From contig CALFVE010000392.1 of assembly GCA_937928475.1 (NCBI GenBank), positions 1 to 5,122 of the forward strand: a stretch of DNA of 5,122 nt, in the 5' to 3' direction. This DNA comes from an uncultured bacterium. GTDB taxonomy: Bacteria; Armatimonadota; Zipacnadia; Zipacnadales; Zipacnadaceae. Both the position numbers and the translations under genes were made by a program. A model generated the notes under the pieces. The model was not told the origin of the DNA. It saw nothing but the letters and a program-made list of their open reading frames with translations, and did no database searches. Positions 1-5,122 of the stretch are shown here, piece by piece. The first letter of the stretch is position 1. The number at the start of each line of letters is the position of its first letter.

Positions 1-314
1 CCCAGGCAGTCGCACGCTCGCCTCCGCCACCGCCCCTGGACGAGCCGGCATTGGTCCCTAACCCGGTTTGCGCTAATCGCCCGCTGTGCACCACTTGTTG
101 GAGCACAGCCTACCGCGCGTAAGCCCAGCCGACAATCCAAGAAATGACGAATGCTTATGTTTTTTGGCGCTGATTTGTCCCCGCCATGGCCAGACGCTTC
201 ACGGCTCGCTGTGGCCGGCCGTCGCGACTTCATCGCGGTTCCGTACCCAACCCCCGCGCTCTGGAGAGCTACCGCGGCCTTGTCCGCTTCTGCTTTATGG
301 TGTAGGATGCGTAC
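1..314. other. Upstream region of the AraC gene, no firm gene
   Basis: No open frame here looks like a convincing complete gene. The two short + strand frames that start at 86 and 151 overlap each other and the start of the regulator, have no recognisable protein features, and are proline/arginine-rich in the way of chance GC-rich frames. At the left edge two partial readings are possible. One is a - strand start at ATG 51..49 that stays open for 17 codons to base 1, with an in-frame stop at 60..58 just upstream. The other is the tail of a + strand frame ending in TAA at 120-122. They are antisense to each other, so at most one is likely real, and the sequence does not decide. The stretch 131-180 is locally AT-richer and holds a run of six Ts at 160-165 with no stem before it. 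Confidence 0.5.
280..308 (+). promoter_or_regulatory. Candidate sigma-70-type promoter for the AraC gene
   Basis: TTGTCC at 280-285 and TAGGAT at 303-308 are separated by exactly 17 bases. Each matches the -35 (TTGACA) and -10 (TATAAT) consensus in four of six positions. The -10 box ends six bases before the ATG at 315, so transcription would begin at or next to the start codon, giving a leaderless or nearly leaderless mRNA. The same bases include AGGA at 304-307, which could instead be a weak ribosome binding site seven bases from the ATG. The sequence alone does not separate the two readings. Confidence 0.3.
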
Positions 315-1172
315 ATGCTTGCCTCTGCGACCAGCTCCACTCGCACCGACTATGTGTTCCGCGCCCCCGCGACGGATCACGAACTCCCTAGGTTCCTCGC
401 CGGCGCCCGCTACCGTTTCTTGAAGGGATTCCGGCACCAGCGCAGCCCGGAGGTGCCCTGCCCAGAACATTGCCACGACTTCGTGCAACTCATCTACCAT
501 GCCTCCGGCTGGGGCGCCACCAGCGTGGAAGGAGGCCAACCGCTGTCCCTCGAGCCGGGCAGCGTGGTGGTCTATCTCCCCGGGGTGCTTCATGACCAGA
601 CCTTCAGCGCCCCCATGGAGGACTGGTGCATACACCTGTTCATCGTTCGCCGGCATCCCCCGCTGTTGCCCTCCCACTGGTATGTCCCTCAGCTTAGCGA
701 TCCGCTGTTGATCAGGGAGATAGAGTCTCTGGTAGAGGTGGGCAGCCCCACCTCCCCTTGGGAGCAACTGACCTGCGACTGTCGGGTCGGAGCGGTGCTC
801 AGCGCCGTGATCGCCCTGAGCGAGTCGGCGCCCCACGCGGTGCCCGCCTCAGTGCGGCGCTATGCTCAGCGCGCTCACCAGTATATGCAGACGCATTACC
901 GGAGCATGCGTCGCATCGAGGAGGTAGCCGAGCACTTGGGGATCAGTCATTCGCACCTGCGTCACCTGTTCCGTCAGTGCTATGGCCTGAGCCTGATCCA
1001 GGCGCTCACGCGAATTCGCGTGGAGCAAGCAGAAGCGCTGCTGCGCAGCACGACGCTGCCCTTGAGCGCTATCGCTACCCAGTGTGGCTTCGCGAATGAG
1101 CGGTACTTCTCCACCGTCTTCCGGCGGCTGTGCGGCTGCCCTCCAGGAGCCTATCGCCTCCAGCACCGATGA
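315..1172 (+). CDS. AraC/XylS-family transcriptional regulator with N-terminal cupin sensor domain
   Basis: This is a 285-residue DNA-binding regulator of the usual length for the AraC family. Residues about 45-125 form a cupin-like ligand-binding half: the HxH of EHCHDF (H52, H54), a G-rich turn, and LEPGSVVVYLPGVLHD at about 79-94, a typical AraC_binding pattern. Residues about 180-285 are the double helix-turn-helix domain. The first HTH is in RRIEEVAEHLGISHSHLRHL (199-218). The second follows LRSTTLPLSAIATQCGFAN and ends in the family's characteristic FxxxFRRxxGxxPxxYR (about 265-281). The ATG at 315 is the earliest possible start because an in-frame TAG lies at 303-305. The gene is tail to tail with the FGE/LamG gene, 20 bases apart. 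Members of this family with this architecture often control sugar-use genes. The ligand and target cannot be read from the sequence, and control of the neighbouring operon is an inference. Confidence 0.93.
   Translation: MLASATSSTRTDYVFRAPATDHELPRFLAGARYRFLKGFRHQRSPEVPCPEHCHDFVQLIYHASGWGATSVEGGQPLSLEPGSVVVYLPGVLHDQTFSAPMEDWCIHLFIVRRHPPLLPSHWYVPQLSDPLLIREIESLVEVGSPTSPWEQLTCDCRVGAVLSAVIALSESAPHAVPASVRRYAQRAHQYMQTHYRSMRRIEEVAEHLGISHSHLRHLFRQCYGLSLIQALTRIRVEQAEALLRSTTLPLSAIATQCGFANERYFSTVFRRLCGCPPGAYRLQHR
1007..1022. repeat. 16-bp perfect palindrome inside the AraC coding sequence
   Basis: CACGCGAATTCGCGTG reads the same on both strands. It lies in the codons for LTRIRVE, a conserved part of the AraC DNA-binding domain between the two HTH motifs. 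Its 10-base core, GCGAATTCGC, occurs again at 1175-1184. It may be a chance product of codon choice (ACG CGA ATT CGC GTG) or a protein-binding site; no function is shown. Confidence 0.6.
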
Positions 1173-1192
1173 CGGCGAATTCGCACATACTG
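1173..1192. other. Convergent 20-bp gap with a 10-bp palindrome
   Basis: This short gap separates the stop of the AraC gene (1170-1172) from the stop of the FGE/LamG gene (1195..1193). It carries GCGAATTCGC at 1175-1184, a second copy of the core of the 16-bp palindrome at 1007-1022. There is no GC-rich stem followed by a T-run on either strand, so no intrinsic terminator can be called for either gene. Transcripts may overlap here. Confidence 0.6.
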
Positions 1193-2779
1193 CTAGGGGA
1201 GGCCCTGGCGGTTGCGTTCTTGCACAATTTCCTCCGGGCTGAGGGCGCGCGAGAAGATCACAAACTCGTCGAAGGCTGTGGAGGCCTGCTTCTGGGTCGG
1301 CGCCCAGTTCGCGCACTGCCCCAGGAAGAAGTCCGGCGGCATGCCGCGGAAGTACTTCTCGGGCGGGACCACCGTCTCCCCTACCGGCTTGCCGTCCACG
1401 TAGAGAATCACCTTGCGATCTTTCCAGGTGACAGCCAGGTGCAGCCATTGGCCATCTCGCCACTCGCGGGTGGAGTAGCCGATGGCCCCCCATTCGCCCT
1501 CGATCCCGTTGCCCGCCAGCACGAGCAAGTTGTCCTGCTGGTAGCGGTAGAGGTAGAACTTGCAGGTCGCCTCGTCTATGATCATGAAGAAGTATCGGAA
1601 GCCGAAGTCCGTCCCCTGCCAGCCTTCCGGCTGGATCCACAGAGCTAGGGTGCCCTCTTCAATGCGGAAGTTGCCCGCGGCATCGTACTCGAGGAAGCGC
1701 AGCACGTTGCCGGCGTCGCCTAAGAGCACCGCCTGGCCGCGGTGCCCCGGCACGAAGGTAAGGTCGCTGGGCGCCTTCAGCGGGCGGCGCTCGCCGCGGG
1801 CGGCCGCCGCGTAGACGTAGCCGTCCATCGGCGCATAGAAGAGTACCTGGTCACTGACCGGCGCCGGCTCGGGCAGTGGTTCGGGGACGGTCTCGGCGCA
1901 GCGGAAGCCCATGTACCGGCGCTGCACGCTGGGGCCGAGGAAGCGTCGGGAGGTGACGCGGGCATCCCACTCAGTCAGGCACCAGGCGCCGCCGCGCACG
2001 ACCCGTTGCCATGCGCCCTCTAGGCAAACGGGGTTGTCAGTGGGGCTAGAGAGGTAATAGTCCTCCACCCACGCATCCACGACCCACTCGCTCACGTTCC
2101 CGGCCATGTCCATTGCTCCGTAAGGACTGCCGTCGGCGGGTCGGGACCCCACCGGCGATGGCTTCGTGGCGCCGCTCTCACGGGTCACGGTATTCTTGGG
2201 GTCCCAGCGGTTCCCCCAGGGGTAGCGGCGCTGGTCGCTGCCGCGGGCGGCCTTTTCCCATTCGGCCTCGGTGGGCAGCCGGCGCCGCACGCTGCGGGCG
2301 TAGGCCTCCGCCCCGGTGTAGGATACCGCACACACCGGGTGCTGCTCGTACCCCTTTTCTACCACGCACTGTTTACTTTGGGGGTCGTACCGAATGCGGC
2401 AGAAAGGATTGCCCAGATCGCAGTAACTGTAGATCGTCTGGAGGTTGCCGGCGGCGACCTTGTTCAAAAACTGTGCGAACTGGGCATTGGTCACCTCGAA
2501 CTGGTCTATCCAGTAGGCCCTTAGCCGTACCCGGTGGGGAGGAAACTCCCAGCGGCGGCCCAGCGCGTCCTCGTCATCCGCGCCCATCACGAACTCCCCG
2601 GCGGGGACGAGCATCTGGGGCATGCCGTCGTAAGGGGATATCTTGTCGGGCTCCTGGGCCAAGGCGGGAGCCACCATCGCCATCAGCACGGCAGCAAGCG
2701 CCGCCAGGCAGAGCGCTCGGCTCCCGGTCGCGAGAGAGGTTACGAGTCTGGGTTTGCCTGCTTTGGGTTGGTGAGCCAT
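1193..2779 (-). CDS. Exported SUMF1/FGE-fold protein fused to a C-terminal LamG-like domain
   Basis: The protein has 528 residues counted from the ATG at 2779. Residues 1-41 are a Sec signal peptide: a basic start, the hydrophobic run ALCLAALAAVLMAMVAPALA, and a likely cut after A41 (ALA|QE). Residues about 52-296 are an FGE-sulfatase (formylglycine-generating enzyme) domain with its hallmark blocks: MLVPAGEFVMG (56-66), YWIDQFEVTNAQFAQF (89-104), RRLPTEAEWEKAARG (166-180), YPWGNRW, YGAMDMAGNVSEW (220-232), RVVRGGAW (259-266) and GFRCA (291-295). A Pro/Glu linker (about 297-308) leads to a concanavalin/LamG-like jelly roll (about 310-520), recognisable by GTLALWIQPE, WLHLAVTWKDRKVILYVDGKPVG and the closing FDEFVIFSRALSPEEI. 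The FGE cysteine pair of the SYCYRYRC motif is missing: after RGGAW comes CLTEWDARVTSRR. Sulfatase activation is therefore unlikely, and a binding or structural role is more plausible. The gene lies 13 bases after the hydrolase gene and is very probably co-transcribed with it. The domain calls are strong; the biological role is unknown. Confidence 0.9.
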   Translation of the reverse strand: MAHQPKAGKPRLVTSLATGSRALCLAALAAVLMAMVAPALAQEPDKISPYDGMPQMLVPAGEFVMGADDEDALGRRWEFPPHRVRLRAYWIDQFEVTNAQFAQFLNKVAAGNLQTIYSYCDLGNPFCRIRYDPQSKQCVVEKGYEQHPVCAVSYTGAEAYARSVRRRLPTEAEWEKAARGSDQRRYPWGNRWDPKNTVTRESGATKPSPVGSRPADGSPYGAMDMAGNVSEWVVDAWVEDYYLSSPTDNPVCLEGAWQRVVRGGAWCLTEWDARVTSRRFLGPSVQRRYMGFRCAETVPEPLPEPAPVSDQVLFYAPMDGYVYAAAARGERRPLKAPSDLTFVPGHRGQAVLLGDAGNVLRFLEYDAAGNFRIEEGTLALWIQPEGWQGTDFGFRYFFMIIDEATCKFYLYRYQQDNLLVLAGNGIEGEWGAIGYSTREWRDGQWLHLAVTWKDRKVILYVDGKPVGETVVPPEKYFRGMPPDFFLGQCANWAPTQKQASTAFDEFVIFSRALSPEEIVQERNRQGLP

Positions 2780-2784
2780 TGCAG

Positions 2785-2794
2785 CACCTCCTTT
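2785..2794 (-). promoter_or_regulatory. Very strong ribosome binding site that fixes the FGE/LamG start
   Basis: On the - strand, AAAGGAGGTG (2794 down to 2785) is fully complementary to the CACCUCCUUU tail typical of bacterial 16S rRNA. It sits five bases before the ATG at 2779. Its first two As are the last two bases of the hydrolase stop codon TAA (2795..2793). This placement supports the ATG at 2779, which also puts the signal peptide at the N-terminus, over the in-frame ATG at 2821. It suggests translation re-initiation or coupling between the two genes. Confidence 0.85.
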
Positions 2795-5122
2795 ACTGAC
2801 CGCGGGGCTGCTCGACCTCAATGAGCAGGGCGGCGGTCCTCTCCGGGAAGACGGGAACGGTGACAGTGATCCGGCTCCCTTGCGCTCGAGGAGTGGGCAA
2901 GGGCTGCTCCCCCTCCAGGGTGACCAGCGTCACTTTGCGCGGGGCGCCCACCCCGGCGACCGTCAAGTCTAGGGACAAGTCGAAGGGCTGACGGTCTTCT
3001 TTGCGGCGATCCAGCAAGGTGACCGCCAAGCGCCCGCGGTCGGCGCGGCGGAAGAGGCGGGCGTAGACCCGGCTCGGCAGCGGGCCCAGCCCGAGGTCGT
3101 CCAGGAAGTCGCCGAAGTTCATCTCCGGGCGGCAAGCGCGGCGCAGGTCCACCATCTGCTTCTGCCAGGTGTTGATCATCTCCGGCGGCCGGTTGGATAT
3201 GCCGAACTCATACCGGTTGCCGATGAGAAACACGAACTCCAGCGCATCGCGCCAGGTGACGGGCTCATTGTCAAAGAATTGCTTGACGCCCTCGGAGCCG
3301 TTGCACAGGCCGGAGAACAGCGGGTACTCGGGCAGCGTATAGCGCACCACCTCCGGCCTAGCGTAGGGCACGTGCCAGGGCAGCCCTAGGGCGTGAGTGC
3401 TGTAGGGCAGGAGGCGGTCCGAGGAGTACTCCTGCATGAGGCCGAAGCCGGGCGGAGCACCAGCGCGCAGGCGCTTGTAGAAGTCAATGATGCTTTGGCC
3501 CTCCGGGGCGGGGCGCTCGTGGCCATGGTCAAAGGCGAAGCAGGGATGGCCGCGCGAAACGGGGCAACTGTCCAGATACCATACGTCGGCCCGATACTGC
3601 TTGGCCCACTTCTCGATGACCCAATAATAAAAGTAATCAGTCCACTTCTTGGCCGCCGGGCACTGGTTCCAGTAGCCGTCCAAGTAGCCCGGTACGTAGA
3701 CGTTCCACGTCGAGTAACTCCCCGCCGGGCTCATCAACCCCTGCTGCACCCAGTTGTCCGCCATGTAGTCGCGCGCGGGCCGGGGGATGTCTTTTGGGAT
3801 CTTCTGGTCATTTGCTGGCTGGCGCGAGAAAGTGCCCATGAGGGGATCGCCGGTGTTGAAGTTGAGGTAGAAGCCAATATGGCCGCCGCGGGCATGCAGG
3901 TCGGCGATGGCCTTGCGCAGTTCCTCCTCGGTACCCATGTAGGGATTGGGGAAGGCGAAGGCGTGGTAGGTGATATCGCCGCCGGTCATCTCTGACCAGA
4001 GTTGGATGTAACTCAGCCCGGTGGCCTTGGCGTTCTCCAGGATCCGGGGGAAGTCGGCGAACTCGTAGGTCGGACCCCCGCTCATCACATAGCCGTCTGC
4101 TTCCTTGAGCCAAGTGGGAGGCTCCATCGCTTTGAAATTGGCGCGGAACCAGGCGCGGTAGAGGTCGGCCGCCATGTGCCAGTCGCCGGCGTGTGGCGCG
4201 ACACCGGCGGGCCCGGGTGTCCACTTCTCCCCCGGCCAGGTAAGCGACCAGCGCTCCAGCCCCAGGGTCAACCGATGCGTCTGCCCGTCGCTGCGGGCAA
4301 TCAGACTGGTCTGGGGAAGCGGATCCAGGTCCCCCACCTTGAGGTACAGCCCGCCGCTGTCTCCGTAGAAGTCCAGCCAGCCCATCGTCGCCGCCCCGAT
4401 GTACGCCACCGGCCCGTGCCCAACCAGCGTTCTACCGGGGTCGGGATACTCCTGGCCCATCAGCGTCGGCAAGACGACAGCCGGATTGCCGCCGCAGGCT
4501 TCCGGGTCTACCTCCCAGAAGCACGGGTAGCGCACCCGGTGCACCACCAGCGCCTTGCTGGGTTCGTAGGTCAGTTCGTTTTCCAGTTCTACCCCCCACT
4601 GGGTCTCGACTCCCTCCCGGGGGACGGTGATGGCTAGGCGCAGCCGGATACCTGGCTCAATCCGATGCTCAATCAGCGCCGTCTCGCCGGCGGCGTCGCG
4701 TTGTTTGCGGACCTCTACCAGAGTGTCCTCGCCGGGCACTAAGGTCTGTACGTCCTCCGGCCGGAAGAAGCGGGGGTTGTGGATGAAGCGAACGGTATCT
4801 ATCTCAATAATGGGAGTGCCCGCGCTGCCAAACTGCAGGCGCAGCCCGGCTGACCGGTTCTCAGCGGACATCAGGTTGCCGGTGTTCTCATCGAAGGTCA
4901 GGGCGACCACGCCGTTCTCAATCGTCAGAGGAAGCGGCTCGGGCGGCCGCTCGGGGCGGACCTCGGCCGCCGCTAGCGACACGAGAGGGGCGCGGTAAAG
5001 CAGGGTGTCATCTAAAGTCAGGGTCTCGCCGATAGCGACCTGGGTGCTGGGCACCCAGGCGCCCTCGGCGACCGCCCTTAGGCGACCGGTGGCTTGCAGC
5101 CCCAGGGACAGGGCCGCTTCTC
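2793..5122 (-). CDS. Putative glycoside hydrolase, DUF6259-like, partial at its 5' end
   Basis: 775 residues are visible; the reading frame is open to the right edge with no stop, so the true start is probably outside. Positions below count from the GTG at 5054. Residues about 40-285 are a beta-rich N-terminal domain that opens with LTIENGVVALTFDENTGNL, the style of glycosidase mutarotase-like domains. HAGDWHMAADLYRAWFRANF (288-307) leads into a TIM-barrel-like region (about 310-625) that includes GLSYIQLWSEMTGGD, GGHIGFYLNFNTGD and RADVWYLDSCP. A beta-sandwich tail follows (about 660-747). This order recalls the uncharacterised DUF6259 family, related in fold to alpha-galactosidase-type glycoside hydrolases. 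D495, at the end of the VWYLD strand, and E542 in GLMQEYSSD are candidate catalytic residues by analogy only. The substrate cannot be read. No signal peptide is visible, but the missing N-terminus could hold one. It is the upstream gene of a two-gene unit with the FGE/LamG protein. Confidence 0.8.
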   Translation of the reverse strand, partial: EAALSLGLQATGRLRAVAEGAWVPSTQVAIGETLTLDDTLLYRAPLVSLAAAEVRPERPPEPLPLTIENGVVALTFDENTGNLMSAENRSAGLRLQFGSAGTPIIEIDTVRFIHNPRFFRPEDVQTLVPGEDTLVEVRKQRDAAGETALIEHRIEPGIRLRLAITVPREGVETQWGVELENELTYEPSKALVVHRVRYPCFWEVDPEACGGNPAVVLPTLMGQEYPDPGRTLVGHGPVAYIGAATMGWLDFYGDSGGLYLKVGDLDPLPQTSLIARSDGQTHRLTLGLERWSLTWPGEKWTPGPAGVAPHAGDWHMAADLYRAWFRANFKAMEPPTWLKEADGYVMSGGPTYEFADFPRILENAKATGLSYIQLWSEMTGGDITYHAFAFPNPYMGTEEELRKAIADLHARGGHIGFYLNFNTGDPLMGTFSRQPANDQKIPKDIPRPARDYMADNWVQQGLMSPAGSYSTWNVYVPGYLDGYWNQCPAAKKWTDYFYYWVIEKWAKQYRADVWYLDSCPVSRGHPCFAFDHGHERPAPEGQSIIDFYKRLRAGAPPGFGLMQEYSSDRLLPYSTHALGLPWHVPYARPEVVRYTLPEYPLFSGLCNGSEGVKQFFDNEPVTWRDALEFVFLIGNRYEFGISNRPPEMINTWQKQMVDLRRACRPEMNFGDFLDDLGLGPLPSRVYARLFRRADRGRLAVTLLDRRKEDRQPFDLSLDLTVAGVGAPRKVTLVTLEGEQPLPTPRAQGSRITVTVPVFPERTAALLIEVEQPRGQ
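5039..5059. repeat. 9-bp perfect inverted repeat (hairpin) at the apparent GTG start
   Basis: CCTGGGTGC at 5039-5047 and GCACCCAGG at 5051-5059 are perfect inverted arms around a three-base loop. The hairpin covers the in-frame GTG at 5054..5052 of the hydrolase frame. No T-run follows it on either strand, so it does not look like a terminator. If GTG were the start codon it would be buried in the 5' arm of this stem in the mRNA, which argues for a start further upstream. Confidence 0.7.

Noticed and set aside
160..165. Run of six Ts as the end of an intrinsic terminator
   Set aside because: The preceding bases (141-159) form no stable stem, so there is no hairpin to go with the T-run.
86..423. 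Small + strand proteins starting at 86 (101 aa) and 151 (90 aa)
   Set aside because: They overlap each other and the well-supported start of the AraC gene, have no recognisable features, and show no ribosome binding site that I can see.
1173..1192. Bidirectional terminator between the convergent genes
   Set aside because: The 10-bp palindrome would leave only a 3-bp stem with a 4-base loop, and there is no T-run on either side.
849..1648. - strand frame at 849-1640 (263 aa) and + strand frame at 1130-1648 (172 aa)
   Set aside because: Both overlap parts of the AraC and FGE/LamG genes in other frames. Their sequences lack family features, while the overlapped genes have strong domain evidence.
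1193..2779. Functional sulfatase-modifying enzyme
   Set aside because: The family fold is clear, but the cysteine pair needed for formylglycine formation is not present after the RGGAW block, and no sulfatase gene is visible in the window.
2113..2799. + strand frame at 2113-2799 (228 aa)
   Set aside because: It is very rich in Arg, Pro, Gly and Ser, has no motif, and lies antisense to the FGE domain and signal peptide coding region.
2780..2821. Longer start of the FGE/LamG protein at ATG 2821
   Set aside because: It would overlap the hydrolase gene and add 14 residues before the signal peptide. The ideal ribosome binding site sits inside that extension and points to the ATG at 2779.
3393..4637. 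Long + strand open frames at 3393-3995 (200 aa) and 4002-4637 (211 aa)
   Set aside because: They lie opposite the hydrolase gene, whose - strand protein has clear domain structure. The + strand translations show no recognisable motif and fit the long antisense frames common in GC-rich DNA.

Overview
The window is high-GC bacterial chromosomal DNA with no visible mobile elements, RNA genes or CRISPR arrays. It holds one regulator gene on the + strand and two genes on the - strand that look like an operon for extracytoplasmic or carbohydrate-related functions. The mix of families (a DUF6259-like glycoside-hydrolase-fold protein, an exported SUMF1/FGE-fold protein fused to a LamG-like domain, and a cupin-type AraC regulator) resembles environmental Armatimonadota or the Planctomycetota/PVC group. 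That placement is an inference from gene content only, and no marker gene is present.

Layout: 1-314 has no gene I can firmly call. It is the upstream region of an AraC-family regulator (315-1172, +), and a possible start of a divergent - strand gene lies at its far left (ATG at 51..49, 17 open codons to the edge). The regulator is followed after only 20 bases by the tail end of the convergent operon. That operon reads right to left: a large putative glycoside hydrolase (stop at 2793, open to the right edge and therefore probably 5'-truncated), then a secreted FGE-fold/LamG protein (start 2779, stop 1193). The two are joined by a 13-base gap in which a near-perfect Shine-Dalgarno sequence overlaps the upstream stop codon.

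Working model (inference): the hydrolase-like protein acts on a glycan or glycoconjugate, and the exported FGE/LamG protein binds or presents a ligand outside the cytoplasm. It is probably not a sulfatase maturase, because the catalytic cysteine pair is absent. The tail-to-tail AraC protein, with its cupin sensor domain, is a reasonable candidate regulator of local sugar-use genes, although the operon promoter is outside the window and nothing in the sequence proves the link.

Points worth a second look: the divergence of the FGE active site, a cysteine cluster in the same domain, the truncated hydrolase start with a strong 9-bp hairpin over the apparent GTG start, a possible leaderless promoter for the regulator, and a 16-bp perfect palindrome inside the regulator whose core recurs in the convergent gap. 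I did not find a convincing wholly new system.
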